Assembly (NCBI GenBank): GCA_052436255.1
Contig: JBQVNP010000007.1
Coordinates: 1 to 64,000, forward strand
Direction of reading: 5' to 3'
Length of the DNA stretch: 64,000 nucleotides
Origin: Pelomonas sp052436255
GTDB lineage: Bacteria > Pseudomonadota > Gammaproteobacteria > Burkholderiales > Burkholderiaceae_C
Positions 1-9,900 of this stretch are shown in pieces (within the stretch, counting starts at the first letter, position 1; every line of letters starts with the position of its first letter). A model generated the notes under the pieces. It worked only from the letters and a program-made list of their open reading frames with translations, ran no database searches and was not told the DNA's origin. A program made the position numbers and the translations under genes.

Positions 1-226
1 GCACAGTCACACCGGCACCAATCACGTTAGCTTCCGAATTGGCACAGGCGCTCAAGTAACTCAAGTCACCGGCCGCAGCAAACACACGGCGACGTTCCAT
101 AAAGTCGGATAGCGACGGTGTTGCCGCTGCCAACAACACGCCAACGATGGCAACTGCCACCAAAATCTCGATCAAGCCGACACCGCGGTTGATGACGTTG
201 CCTTGAGGGACGCAAGCGTGCTTCAT
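1..226 (-). CDS. Type IV pilin-like / GspH-FimT pseudopilin, 3' part outside the window
   Basis: Partial gene; only the first 75 codons are inside the window. The N-terminus has a short basic leader ending in Gly15, followed by VGLIEILVAVAIVGVLL. This is a class III prepilin signal with the conserved Glu at mature position 5 and a hydrophobic assembly helix. The product should be cleaved and methylated by PilD and built into a type IV pilus or pseudopilus as a minor subunit. The start lies 4 bases after the stop of the preceding pilin gene, so the two are probably co-transcribed. The mature part (SDFMERRRV and on) looks like a FimT/PilV-type minor pilin, but too little is present to name it. 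Confidence 0.75.
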   Translation of the reverse strand, partial: MKHACVPQGNVINRGVGLIEILVAVAIVGVLLAAATPSLSDFMERRRVFAAAGDLSYLSACANSEANVIGAGVTV

Positions 227-230
227 GGGG

Positions 231-680
231 TTACCGTGGCCAGCAGTACGAGGAGCTGTCGTTGCTGCTTGAGTCGGACGCTATGTATGTGAGCGTTGCG
301 CCATCCAGCTGGACGCCGATGACCGCGCATTTGACATCGTTTCGCTGTGGGCTGCTATTTGCTGGCACCGCCGTGGCGATATATCCAGTTGACAAGCTGG
401 CCGGGTTCCCGGTGCCGGTGATCGTAATCGTGTAGTGTTTAGGATTTGAAATGCCGAGGGCGGTGATGGTGGACGCATACACGCTTTGATTGGCGCGAAA
501 ACGTTCCTGCGCCTGAATCACCGCCGACAACCCCTCTGCTGCGTCGGCCCGACGGCTGCGCTGCACATACGCCGTGTATGCCGGAAAGGCGACTGCGGCC
601 AGAATACCCACGATGACCACCACGACCATCAGCTCGATCAAAGTAAAGCCGTGGCGCTGATGGCGTGGGAATGCAAGCAT
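231..680 (-). CDS. Type IV pilin, PilE/PilA-like minor pilin
   Basis: A 149-aa protein starting at MLAFPRHQRHG. Cleavage after the glycine gives FTLIELMVVVVIVGILAAVAFP, a textbook prepilin N-terminus. The remaining ~115 residues have the usual pilin head layout, with two cysteines near the C-terminus (KCAV and SYCWPR) that can form the D-region disulfide. The reading frame stays open upstream, but the pilin leader fixes the start here. It is the middle gene of three pilin-like genes on this strand, and its stop is 4 bases from the next start. It resembles the PilE-type minor pilins of Burkholderiales type IV pilus clusters. Which subunit it is cannot be settled from this fragment. Confidence 0.8.
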   Translation of the reverse strand: MLAFPRHQRHGFTLIELMVVVVIVGILAAVAFPAYTAYVQRSRRADAAEGLSAVIQAQERFRANQSVYASTITALGISNPKHYTITITGTGNPASLSTGYIATAVPANSSPQRNDVKCAVIGVQLDGATLTYIASDSSSNDSSSYCWPR

Positions 681-778
681 CGGCCGATTTTCGGCAGACT
701 TGTCCAGCAACCGGTAAGCTTGTAGCCGTTTGTCACCGGCAATCCGCCGTTTGTCGGCGGCCACCAGAAACAGGGGGC

Positions 779-1324
779 TCAGCACTTGGCGATGCTGCCC
801 AACTTGGCGCCCACCGAGCACGTACGGACACGACCAGTGATCGCGACGACTTGGCGAAGGGCCGGTCCCTGGTCCAAGCGCAGCTCGATGCTGCCGGTTT
901 GCGTAACCAGCCCCTGGCGATACTGGAACTGCAGCGTCTCGGCATTGCTGCTGATGCGTACCGGCTGGTTCGCGGACAGCCATTCGGCCTTGATGACCTC
1001 GCTGCCCGGCTTCTTGCACACCGGCTTGCCGCCGGCGCAGTCGCAGTCGTCCTTGGCGCCGGTATGCAGCAGGTAGCAGGCGTTGGCTCCCTTGCCGCTG
1101 ATACGGAAGAAGACCGGTTTGCCTGTGCGTGCCACCTCGCTGCGCGCCAGCCGCAAATCGGCACCCAGAGCCTGAGTGCTGGCGCGCAGCTTGTGCTCCT
1201 GCTGCAGCTTGCCCAGCGCCGGTATCGCCTGGCCGAGCAGCGTGGCGCAGATACCAACGCTGACGCAGAGCTCGACGAGCGTGAAGCCACGGCTGTTGCG
1301 ACGGGCGTTGGCGGTCCGGTTCAT
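779..1324 (-). CDS. GspH/FimT family pseudopilin
   Basis: A 181-aa protein. After a short basic leader ending in RGF come TLVELCVSVGICATLLGQAIP, a class III signal with mature Glu5. The body (LRASTQALGADLRLARSEVARTGKPV) matches the GspH/FimT domain, the minor pseudopilin that primes pilus assembly. Several cysteines (CYLLH, CDCAGGKPVCKK, CSVGAK, terminal KC) suggest disulfides in the exported head. It is the first gene of the small pilin cluster that runs leftward out of the window. About 100 bases separate it from the next pilin gene. Confidence 0.8.
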   Translation of the reverse strand: MNRTANARRNSRGFTLVELCVSVGICATLLGQAIPALGKLQQEHKLRASTQALGADLRLARSEVARTGKPVFFRISGKGANACYLLHTGAKDDCDCAGGKPVCKKPGSEVIKAEWLSANQPVRISSNAETLQFQYRQGLVTQTGSIELRLDQGPALRQVVAITGRVRTCSVGAKLGSIAKC

Positions 1325-1405
1325 GATGCTTCCTCGGTTCGTTGTTGATGAACGAACTTTAGGAAGCGGGTCACGCCGCGTCTTTCACCCGAAAGGCGGA
1401 GCGAA

Positions 1406-1442
1406 GGGGGAGAGGAGGGGGCACATCCCCCGCAGCTCCCCC
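1406..1442. repeat. Strong GC hairpin in the nrdR/fimT gap
   Basis: An outer stem GGGGGAG (1406-1412) pairs with CTCCCCC (1436-1442), enclosing GGGGG-CACAT-CCCCC (1417-1431). Only TTT follows on the plus strand, and no T-tract follows on the minus strand. It could end nrdR transcripts or just be extragenic structure. The rest of the 143-base gap shows no gene. Confidence 0.4.
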
Positions 1443-1467
1443 TTTGGAGGGATAGGGAAACCCCCGG

Positions 1468-1911
1468 TCAGATCTCCCGGATCAGCTGACGGAACTCGTC
1501 AACGTCTTCAAAGCTGCGGTAGACCGACGCGAACCGGACGTACGCAACCTTGTCGATGCGCTTGAGCTCGCGCATGACGTGTTCTCCAACACGCGTCGAT
1601 GCGATCTCCCGTGCACCGCTGGCCAGCAGCTTTTCCTCGATGCGGTTGATGGCCGCATCGATCTGCTCGACGCTGACCGGCCGCTTGCGCAGGGCCAACT
1701 GCATGGAGGCGCGCAGCTTGGCCGAGTCGAAATCGGCGCGCCGCCCGTCCTTCTTGACGACCGACGGCAGGGCGATGTCCGCCCGCTCGTAGGTCGTGAA
1801 ACGCTTGTCGCAAGAAAGGCAACGCCGGCGCCGCCGGATGACGTCGCCTTCGTCCGATTCCCGGGTCTCGGAGACCTGGGTTTCCGTGTGAGAGCAGAAC
1901 GGGCAGCGCAC
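1468..1911 (-). CDS. nrdR: Transcriptional repressor NrdR
   Basis: A 147-aa protein of normal family length. It starts with the NrdR zinc ribbon (MRCPFC near the N-terminus, then RCLSCDKRFTTYER), followed by the ATP-cone domain (VVKKDGRRADFDSAKLRASMQLALRKRPVS). NrdR senses the ATP/dATP balance and represses ribonucleotide reductase operons by binding paired NrdR boxes. It lies 11 bases downstream of the glyA stop on the same strand. The glyA-nrdR order is common in betaproteobacteria and suggests co-transcription. If the amber codon in glyA is real, polarity could lower nrdR expression. Confidence 0.96.
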   Translation of the reverse strand: MRCPFCSHTETQVSETRESDEGDVIRRRRRCLSCDKRFTTYERADIALPSVVKKDGRRADFDSAKLRASMQLALRKRPVSVEQIDAAINRIEEKLLASGAREIASTRVGEHVMRELKRIDKVAYVRFASVYRSFEDVDEFRQLIREI

Positions 1912-1922
1912 GACGGCCGGAA

Positions 1923-3176
1923 TTAACTGCGGTAAACCGGGAAGGCGGCCGTCAGCGCGGCGACCTTCTCGCGCACGGCAGCCAGCGTGGCCTCATCGTG
2001 CGGCTTGTCCAGCACGTCGGCAATCAGGTGGGCGGTGGCGCGCACCTGCTCCTCCTTGAAGCCACGCGTGGTCATGGCCGGCGTGCCCAGGCGGATGCCG
2101 CTGGTCACCATCGGCTTCTGCGGGTCGTTGGGGATGCCGTTCTTGTTGCAGGTCATGTGGGCGGCGCCCAGGATGGCCTCGGCTTCCTTGCCAGTCAGAT
2201 TCTTCGGGCGCAGGTCGACCAGCATGACGTGGCTTTCGGTCCCGCCGGAGACGATGCGCAGGCCGCGTTCGATCAGCGTCTCGGCCAGCACCTTGGCGTT
2301 CTTGACCACTTGCTCCTGGTAAGCCTTGAACTCCGGCGTCAGCGCTTCCTTGAAGGCCACGGCCTTGCCGGCGATGACGTGCATCAGCGGGCCGCCCTGG
2401 ATGCCGGGGAAGATGGCCGAGTTGATCTTTTTAGCGATGTCTTCCCGGTTCGTCAGGATGATGCCGCCACGCGGGCCGCGGAGGCTCTTGTGGGTCGTGG
2501 ACGTCACCACGTCGGCGTGCGGCAGCGGGTTCGGGTAGGCGCCGGCGGCGATCAGCCCTGCATAGTGCGCCATGTCGACCATGAAATAGGCGCCGATCTC
2601 CTTGGCGATGCGGCCGAAACGCTCGAAGTCGATGCGCAGCGAGTAGGCGGATGCACCGGCGATGATGAGCTTGGGCTTTTTCTCTCGAGCCATGGCTTCC
2701 ATCGCGTCGTAGTCGATGGCTTCGTTCGCGTCGAGGCCGTAGCTGATGACGTTGAACCACTTGCCGCTCATGTTCAAAGCCATCCCGTGGGTCAGATGGC
2801 CGCCTTCGGCAAGGCTCATCCCCATGATGGTGTCGCCGGGCTGCAGCAGCGCGAAGAACACGCCCTGGTTGGCTTGTGAGCCCGAGTTAGCCTGCACGTT
2901 GGCGAACTCGGCGCCGAACAGTTGCTTCAAGCGATCAATGGCCAGTTGCTCGACGACGTCGACGTACTCGCAGCCGCCGTAGTAACGCTTGCCGGGGTAG
3001 CCCTCGGCGTACTAGTTGGTCAGCTGGCTGCCCTGAGCCTGCATGACGGCTGGCGAGGTGTAGTTCTCGCTGGCGATCAGCTCGATGTGGTCTTCCTGGC
3101 GGCGGTTCTCGTTCTGGACGGCGGTCCAGAGCTCAGGGTCAACCAGAGCGAGGGTGGAGGTATTGCGGTCAAACAT
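1923..3176 (-). pseudogene. glyA: Serine hydroxymethyltransferase GlyA, interrupted by an in-frame amber codon
   Basis: Read through, this is a 417-codon GlyA of exactly the usual length. It converts serine plus tetrahydrofolate to glycine plus 5,10-methylene-THF, using PLP. Codon 55 (minus-strand TAG at 3012-3014) sits in the motif QLTN-stop-YAEGYPGKRYYGG. The family has Lys there (QLTNKYAEGYPGKRYYG), so one base (AAG to TAG, plus-strand position 3014) explains the stop. Downstream the frame is intact, including the PLP-lysine region (STTHKSLRGPRGG), with no other lesion. Start is MFDRNTSTLAL at 3176. The gene is normally essential or nearly so. The stop is therefore a sequencing or assembly error, a very recent mutation, a suppressed amber, or a sign of a second copy elsewhere. 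Confidence 0.9.
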
Positions 3177-3369
3177 GGCTGATGTTCCGAAGGTCAGGCG
3201 GTAAATCCCTGGCGCTCGACGAGCTGGCGTGAGGTCAGGGCTGCCCAGGCGAACGGCTGATAGCGGTTGCCATGTCGACACACGACAGCCGCCTCACGCT
3301 CCCCGGTGGTGGCCCACCTCGGGGCAGCTCGTGCCCCTGATCGCCAGTCGCGTGAACGCGCAGTGTAGT

Positions 3370-4218
3370 TCAGCGCAGCAGTGCGACCTGCTCTGAAGCG
3401 ACACCGGTGGGTGCAGATGCGGCTTCGCGCAGCTGCGGGCGTGCGACGGTGTTGGTTGGCACGCTGCGGCCGGACGCGACGGCACGGAGCAGGTCGTGCT
3501 CGGCCAGCACGCGGGCCGTGTAGCCGGTTTCTTCCAGATTCGCCCCGCCGACGTAATAGCGCAGGCCGTCTTCCAGGCTGCCGGCGCGCTGTATGCATTC
3601 CTTCAAGACCTGAACGCCGACACGCAGATTCGTTACCGGATCGAAGGCCGCCAGCGTGCCGCCGAAAGCTTCGTACTTGTCGTCGTGAACGCGGGTCATG
3701 ACCTGCATGAGGCCCTGGGCGCCGACGGGACTTTGCGCAAAAGGATTGAACCGCGACTCGATGGCCATGATGGCCAGGATCAGCGTCGGCTCGACCTTGG
3801 CGCGTTGGCCGACGGCCCAGGCCTCCTGCACGAGGCGGCTGAGGGGCTCCGGCGCCACGCTGTAGCGGCGCGCAAGCCAGTGGGCCACGGCCGACTGCTG
3901 GCGGCTGAGTTCGCGCGGGTCGGTCGCGGTGGCGCGTGCGATGGCGTCAGGCTCGGCAGCAGCAAGCAGGGTGTTGCCCTCAGCTTCCGCGCGCGCCTCG
4001 TGGCGTGCGTTCAGCCAACCCAGCGTGGCGGACTCGAGTTTTTCGCGCAGGCCCGCCTGGCTTGAAAACACCAGCAGCACGGCCATCACCGCCAAGCCGA
4101 CGAGGGCGAGCGTGTTGTGGCTGACAACGAGCAGGCCGTTGCCGATGTCCCTGACAAACAGCAACACCGACAGGCGCGTGTGGCGAGCCAGGCTCATCAA
4201 GTCTTGACGTGTCGTCAT
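3370..4218 (-). CDS. Lytic transglycosylase, SLT domain, membrane-anchored
   Basis: A 282-aa protein starting at MTTRQDLMSL. One hydrophobic segment near residues 35-52 (LVVSHNTLALVGLAVMAVLLVF) anchors or exports it. The C-terminal half is a soluble lytic transglycosylase domain: ILAIMAIESRFNPFAQSPVGAQGLMQVM carries the catalytic Glu of the ES motif and the GLMQ motif, and YYVGGANLEETGY is the later family motif. It should cleave the MurNAc-GlcNAc bond of peptidoglycan to give 1,6-anhydro-muropeptides. It is separated from glyA by 193 bases and divergent from ubiD. The frame is open 30 codons further upstream, but that stretch is not hydrophobic and I do not include it. Confidence 0.88.
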   Translation of the reverse strand: MTTRQDLMSLARHTRLSVLLFVRDIGNGLLVVSHNTLALVGLAVMAVLLVFSSQAGLREKLESATLGWLNARHEARAEAEGNTLLAAAEPDAIARATATDPRELSRQQSAVAHWLARRYSVAPEPLSRLVQEAWAVGQRAKVEPTLILAIMAIESRFNPFAQSPVGAQGLMQVMTRVHDDKYEAFGGTLAAFDPVTNLRVGVQVLKECIQRAGSLEDGLRYYVGGANLEETGYTARVLAEHDLLRAVASGRSVPTNTVARPQLREAASAPTGVASEQVALLR

Positions 4219-4437
4219 TCGACTCCTTGAATCGCCGCCGCACCCCGACGCCGTTTCCGAACGGCGGCGAGGTGCGGCGAAAGTGATAATTTCCCGATCG
4301 AAAAGCACGGGCGGCGGCGTTGCGGCGCCTCAGGGGACGTGGCGCCGGGGGCTCTAGTACAAACCCGAAGTGACGAATTCTATGGGGCGAAGATAACCCG
4401 TCAAGGTTGTTTGCCCTCTTCTAAACTACTTTTGGTT

Positions 4438-5997
4438 ATGAAATACAGCGACTTGAGGGACTTCATCGCGGGCTTGGAAGGCTTGAAGGAGCTCAAGCGT
4501 GTGCGTGAAAAAGTCTCGCCCGTGCTGGAGATGACGGCCCTGAGCGACCGCGTCCTGCGAGCCGGCGGACCCGCCTTGCTCTTCGAGGCGCCGACAGGGC
4601 ATTCGACTCCTGCGCTGACCAATCTTTTCGGGACAACGCGTCGGGTCGCACTCGGCATGGGCGCTGAGTCTCTGGCCGATTTGCGTGATGTCGGCCGCGT
4701 GCTTGCGAGCCTCAAGGAACCTGACCCTCCCAAGAGCTTGAAAGATGCCGGCAAGCTGCTGCAGATGGCCAAGGCGTTGTGGGACATGAAGCCCGCAGTG
4801 CAGCGTCGCGCGGCCTGCCAGGAGGAGGCATTTGAGGGCTCCGATATCGACCTTGGTCGCCTACCCATTCAGACCTGCTGGCCGGACGATGCAGCCCCCC
4901 TGATCACGTGGGGTCTCGTCATCACCCGTGGGCCGAATCGCACCCGCCAGAATCTGGGCATCTACCGCCAGCAGTTGATCGGGCCTCGCCAAGTCATCAT
5001 GCGCTGGCTCGCGCACCGCGGTGGTGCGCTGGACTTTCGCGATCATGCGCTGACCCACCCCGGCGAGCCCTTTCCCATTGCTGTCGCTCTCGGCGCGGAC
5101 CCGGCCACCATTCTTGGCGCCGTCACGCCGGTGCCCGACAGTCTGTCGGAGTACCAGTTCGCCGGCCTGCTGCGCGGCTCCCGCACGGAGCTCGTCAACA
5201 CCAGCGTGGGCAAATGCCTGCCATTGCAAGCGCCCGCGTCGGCGGAGATCGTGCTGGAGGGCCATATCCCGCCCGCCGCACCCGCCTACACAGGCCTGAG
5301 CGAGCACGGCGTGCCGCTGAAGGAAAAGGGCGGCTATCTGCATGCGCTCGAAGGCCCCTTCGGCGACCATACGGGTTACTACAACGAGCAGGACTGGTTC
5401 CCGGTCTTCGAGATCACGCGCCAGACCCAGCGCAGCAACCCGATCTACCACTCAACTTACACCGGCAAGCCGCCGGACGAGCCCGCCATCCTGGGCGTCG
5501 CGCTCAACGAGGTTTTTGTCCCAATCCTTCAGAAGCAGTTCCCGGAGATCGTCGACTTCTACCTGCCGCCGGAGGGGTGCAGCTACCGCATGGCTGTCGT
5601 GTCGATCAAGAAGGCCTATCCCGGCCACGCCAAGCGGCTGATGTTTGGCATCTGGAGCTTCCTGCGCCAGTTCATGTACACCAAGTTCATCGTCGTCGTC
5701 GACGACGACATCGACACGCGCAATTGGCAGGAGGTGATCTGGGCCATCACGACGCGGATGGATCCGGTGCGCGACACCACGCTGGTCGACAACACGCCCA
5801 TCGACTACCTCGACTTCGCCTCACCCATCAGCGGCCTGGGCGGAAAGATGGGGCTGGATGCCACCAATAAATGGCCCGGGGAGACCAGCCGCGAATGGGG
5901 CCGGGGCATCTGCTTGCCGGTTGAGGTCACGGCCAGGGCCGAAGCGCTATTCGGGCAACTCTTCTTGAACCCCGCCCCAGGCTCGCCTACTCTTTGA
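4438..5997 (+). CDS. ubiD: UbiD family decarboxylase (4-hydroxy-3-polyprenylbenzoate decarboxylase)
   Basis: A 519-aa protein, close to the ~490-520 aa family length. Start MKYSDLRDFIAGLEGL matches UbiD N-termini; an open stretch upstream is ignored. Family motifs include the prFMN-binding region (ITRGPNRTRQNLGIYRQQL), the Glu-containing active-site stretch (ALEGPFGDHTGYY) and a late conserved region (FIVVVDDDIDTRN). UbiD needs prenylated FMN made by UbiX. It removes the ring carboxylate of 4-hydroxy-3-polyprenylbenzoate in ubiquinone synthesis. No ubiX is in this window. A good rho-independent terminator follows at 6090-6128. Confidence 0.95.
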   Translation: MKYSDLRDFIAGLEGLKELKRVREKVSPVLEMTALSDRVLRAGGPALLFEAPTGHSTPALTNLFGTTRRVALGMGAESLADLRDVGRVLASLKEPDPPKSLKDAGKLLQMAKALWDMKPAVQRRAACQEEAFEGSDIDLGRLPIQTCWPDDAAPLITWGLVITRGPNRTRQNLGIYRQQLIGPRQVIMRWLAHRGGALDFRDHALTHPGEPFPIAVALGADPATILGAVTPVPDSLSEYQFAGLLRGSRTELVNTSVGKCLPLQAPASAEIVLEGHIPPAAPAYTGLSEHGVPLKEKGGYLHALEGPFGDHTGYYNEQDWFPVFEITRQTQRSNPIYHSTYTGKPPDEPAILGVALNEVFVPILQKQFPEIVDFYLPPEGCSYRMAVVSIKKAYPGHAKRLMFGIWSFLRQFMYTKFIVVVDDDIDTRNWQEVIWAITTRMDPVRDTTLVDNTPIDYLDFASPISGLGGKMGLDATNKWPGETSREWGRGICLPVEVTARAEALFGQLFLNPAPGSPTL

Positions 5998-6089
5998 CTG
6001 CCTTTTGAGGCAAAACCTCTGGCGCAATCTTTGCGCGCCAGGAGCCCTTCGGCAAATTGCCGTCGAGCCCCAAGGTGGCATAGCCACCC

Positions 6090-6128
6090 AACCCCGCCCG
6101 GCCTTCAAGCCCGGCGGGGTTTCTACTT
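6090..6128 (+). terminator. Rho-independent terminator after ubiD
   Basis: AACCCCGCC (6090-6098) pairs with GGCGGGGTT (6113-6121), with an inner GGC/GCC extension, followed by TTCTACTTTTT. It is oriented for plus-strand ubiD and lies just beyond the end of the converging ydcF-like gene. Confidence 0.8.
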
Positions 6129-6142
6129 TTTGGGTTGGTGGC

Positions 6143-6955
6143 TCATCTTCCCGCCCACCAGGCCAAGGTCTCATAGACGACATACCGCACCCGGGCAAAC
6201 CCCTCGACGGACGGACACCAGTCGTCAAAGCTGCTCAAGGCGTCGTCCCTTAAGCCAACGGGGGCCGGCAGCATTTGCAAGCCCAGCGGGTCCGCCTCCG
6301 CCTTGAAGGCTCGCAACGCGCGGCGCATATGCGCGTCGTGCGTGACGAGGACGACCTGCTTCACGCCCGCCTTCGCCAGCAGCGGCAGCGTGTGGGCGGC
6401 GTTCTCGCGCGTATCCCTCGAACTGGCTTCGGCCCAGCGCAGCGGCATGCCGTGGTTCTCCGCGGCCACGCGGGCGACGATGTCGGCCTCCGGCTGGCGC
6501 AGTTCGGTCGCCGTCCAGCCGATGCCGCCCGAGAACGCCAGCGGCCAGCCACTGCGACGCGCCAGCCACACGCCATAGGCCAGGCGCTCGGCCGTGATGC
6601 GGGTTGGCGCACCGGCGCTGAATTCCGGCACGTGGCGCCTGACCCCACCGCCCAGCACCAGCACCGCGCCGTCCGTGCGGCCGCGCAAAGCATCGACCTG
6701 ACCAGGGCTCAGCAGCACCGGCTGGCCCGCGGCCCGGCTCAGCAACTCGCCCGCAGCCTCGGTGCCCGCCAGCCACACCCCCGCTAGCGCCAAGACCAGC
6801 AAGAACCCGCCGAAGCGCCGGCCGCGCCTGAGCCGCCAGCCGCCCCAGGCCGCCAGCAGCAGCATGGGCGCCGGGGGCAGGGCGACTGCCAGCAGCAAGG
6901 TCTTGAGGCCGGAATAGTCGAGGGCGAGGCTCCCCGCCGCCATCATCGCCCACAT
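6143..6955 (-). CDS. YdcF family (DUF218) membrane protein
   Basis: A 270-aa protein. Two or three hydrophobic segments fill the first ~75 residues (LKTLLLAVALPPAPMLLLAAW, FGGFLLVLALAGVWLAGTEAA). The DUF218 domain follows: TDGAVLVLGGG near residue 98, then SGGIGWTATELRQPEADI, SSRDTRENAAHT and VVLVTHDAHMRRA. E. coli ElyC and YdcF are relatives; ElyC acts in envelope polysaccharide metabolism, so a similar role is inferred. The frame is open further upstream, but MWAMMAAG gives a plausible start only 16 bases from the divergent gene. The true start could be a few codons away. Confidence 0.8.
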   Translation of the reverse strand: MWAMMAAGSLALDYSGLKTLLLAVALPPAPMLLLAAWGGWRLRRGRRFGGFLLVLALAGVWLAGTEAAGELLSRAAGQPVLLSPGQVDALRGRTDGAVLVLGGGVRRHVPEFSAGAPTRITAERLAYGVWLARRSGWPLAFSGGIGWTATELRQPEADIVARVAAENHGMPLRWAEASSRDTRENAAHTLPLLAKAGVKQVVLVTHDAHMRRALRAFKAEADPLGLQMLPAPVGLRDDALSSFDDWCPSVEGFARVRYVVYETLAWWAGR

Positions 6956-6971
6956 CAATAATGCGACCGCC

Positions 6972-9900
6972 GTGAAGACTGCTTCCCGTTCCTCCGTCCG
7001 TATCGCCCTCTGGACCCTGGTCGCCCTGTCGGCCCTGGTCTCGCTGCTGCTCGTGAGCATGACCCTGGCGCTGCCCGGCTGGATCGCCAGCCGCGGCGTG
7101 GCGCTGGCCACCGAGACGCTCGGGCGGCAGGTGCACATTGAGCAGGCGCATTTCCAGCCCTGGCGGCTGGCGGTCGTCATCGACGGCCTGCGCATCGACG
7201 GCCAGTCAGCCAGCCAGCCGCCCTTGTTCACGCTGGCCAAGCTGGACGCCGCTTTGTCGCTGCGCTCACTGCTGCGCGGCAGCCTCGTCGTCGAATCCCT
7301 CGCGCTGACCCAGCCGACACTGCGCCTGGCGCGTGTCGCAGAAGGCCGCTATGACATCGACGACCTGATCCAGCGCTTTGCCGCAAAGCCCGGCGCGGTG
7401 GTTGAGGAACCGATCGAATTCGCCGTCTACAACGTCGAGCTGAGCGATGGCCGCGTCTTCTTCGACGACCGCCCGGTGCAGCGCAAGCATGAGCTGGCTG
7501 CCCTGCAACTGGCCCTGCCTTTCGTGTCGACGCTGGAATCCGACGTCAAGGTCACCGTGCAGCCCCGACTCAGCGGCAAGATCGACGGCGTCACCTTCGA
7601 CAGCCGCGCCGAGGCGCTGCCGTTTGCCGAGGACGTCAGCGCCCGGTTGTCCTTCAAGCTGTCGGGGCTCGACCTCGCGCCGCTGGGTGCCTATCTGCCG
7701 GCCAGCCTGCCGCTGCGTCTGTCCGCCGGCCAGCTCGACGTCGACCTGGCCGTGGACTTCGCCGAGCAGGCCAAGGGATCGCCGGGCGTCAAACTCAGTG
7801 GCCAGGTTCAACTGCGCGACCTGGCACTGACCCAGCCCAACGGTCAGCCCCTGCTCGGCCTCAAGCGGCTGAGCCTGCCGCTGGTTGACGTGCAGCCCTT
7901 CAAGCGCCGGCTTGCCCTGGGGGATGTCCTGCTGGAGTCGCCAAGCGCCTCGTTGTGGCCGCCCGCCGCCAGTGAACCGGCGATCAAACCCAGTGCCGCC
8001 ACGGCGCCGATCACTACGGCGTCCTGGCAGTTCAGGCTGACCGGCCTGCAAGTCAGCGACGGCCGCTTCAACGCCCGGGGTCTGACGCTAGATGCCATCG
8101 AAGTCAAGCTGGGCGCGGCGGCCTGGCCGTTGAAGGCACCCGCGGAACTCGACGGCAGCCTGCGTCTGGATGACGCCACGATGACCGCGCACGCCAGGCT
8201 GTCGCCTGAACTGCTGCAGGCCGATGCCGAGCTCACCGGCCTTGCCGCCGAAAGACTGGCCGACTGGCTGCCCTTGCCGGGCGGCGCGCGGTTGGCGGCC
8301 CGCGTGTCGACCAAGGCCAACCTGAGCGTGAACAACCCGCTGGCCGAAGGCGCAGCCGAGCGGGCCCAGTTGACGCTGACCGAAACGCTGGTCAGCAATG
8401 CCCGCCTCAGCCTGCCGGGCGCACCGCAGCTGTTGTCACTGACTGCGGCTCGGCTCGACAAGGGCAGTGTCGAGCCTGCGACCCAGACTGTCAGCCTCGG
8501 CACGCTGACGCTGGACGCACCACGCGCCCAGCTTGCGCGTGGGGTTGATGGCCAGTTGAACATCGCAGCGCTGCTGCCGCCCGACAGTGCCGCGCCTGCG
8601 GCCGCTGCGAGCCCGGCCTGGACGCTGCGACTCGCCGCGCTCCATGTCGAGCGTGGCGCGGTCCGCTGGCACGACGCCGCGGTGCCCGCAGGTGTGGAGC
8701 CGGTTGCGCTGGCCATCGAGCCCCTGCGTCTGCAGGCCGCCGCGCTGGCCTGGCCCGCCACGGCGCCGGTTCAGGCCCAACTGGCGGCCCAGCTTGCGGC
8801 TGTTGGCTCCAACGACCAGCTCATCGCCAACGGCGCCGGCAGCCTGCAATGGGGCGGCCGCGTCGGCCTGGCGCCCCTGCTGTCGGTCATCGGCAGCGTG
8901 CAGGCCGCGGCGCTGCCGCTGCATCTGCTCAACGCCTACCTCGACCCCGCCTGGGGGCTGCAACTGCAGCGCGCCGAACTCGGGCTGAAGGCCGACCTCA
9001 GCGCGAGCCAGCAGGCGGGCGGGGGTTGGCAGACGGTTCTGGGTGGCGATGTGCGCATCGGGCCGCTGGCACTGCTGCAGGCCCGCGTCGTCGACGGCCA
9101 GCGCGTCATCGGTGAAGACCTGATGAGCTGGCAGTCCCTGCAGCTCGACGGCGTCAGGCTCGCCTTAGCGCCCGGCGCGCCGCCGCGGCTGGCCGTCAAG
9201 GACGCACAGCTCGAAGACGCCTATGCCCGGCTCATCGTCAACGAACAGGGTCGCTTCAACCTGCGCGACATCGGCCCGGCCGAGGCCGCCGCGGCGACGG
9301 CTGCTGCTTCAGTGGCTTTCGCCTCCGCCCTCGCCAAGGCGCCGCAGCCAGAGATTGCGGTCGAGCGCATCCGCGTCAGCCGCGGCCTGATCGATTTCAA
9401 CGACCGCTTCGTGCGCCCCAACTACAGCGCCCGCCTGTCCGAGCTGCATGGCTCGCTCGGCGCCTTCTCGTTCGCCAGCCCCTTGATGGCGCCATTGACG
9501 GTGCGCGGCAAGGTCGCTGGTACCGGTGTGCTGGAAATCGACGGTCAGCTCAGGCCCGGCTCGCCGCCCGCCATGGACGTGGCCGCCAACGCGGCCGACA
9601 TCGAGCTGGCACCGCTGTCGCCCTATGCGGCCAAATACGTCGGCTATGTGATCGAGCGCGGCAAGCTGTCGGCCAAGCTGCGCTACAAAATCGAGCCGGG
9701 CGGCCAACTGGTCGCTGGCAACCAGATCATCCTCAACCAGCTCAGCCTGGGCGAGCGAGTCGAGAGCCCCGATGCCACGACGCTGCCGGTGCGCTTCGCC
9801 GTGGCGCTCTTGAAGGACAGCCATGGCGTCATCGATGTCGACCTGCCCGTCAGCGGCTCGCTCAACGACCCCGAGTTCAGCGTCGGGGGGCTGGTGTGGA

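Noticed and set aside
1998..2879. A 293-codon frame antisense to glyA, and similar long antisense frames over edd, galactose and copper genes
   Set aside because: Codon-position bias of the real gene on the other strand explains them; the products show no domain.
1923..3281. Two separate proteins for the glyA halves
   Set aside because: A single base change restores one 417-codon GlyA frame; the downstream ATG has no ribosome-binding site of its own and no known short GlyA exists.
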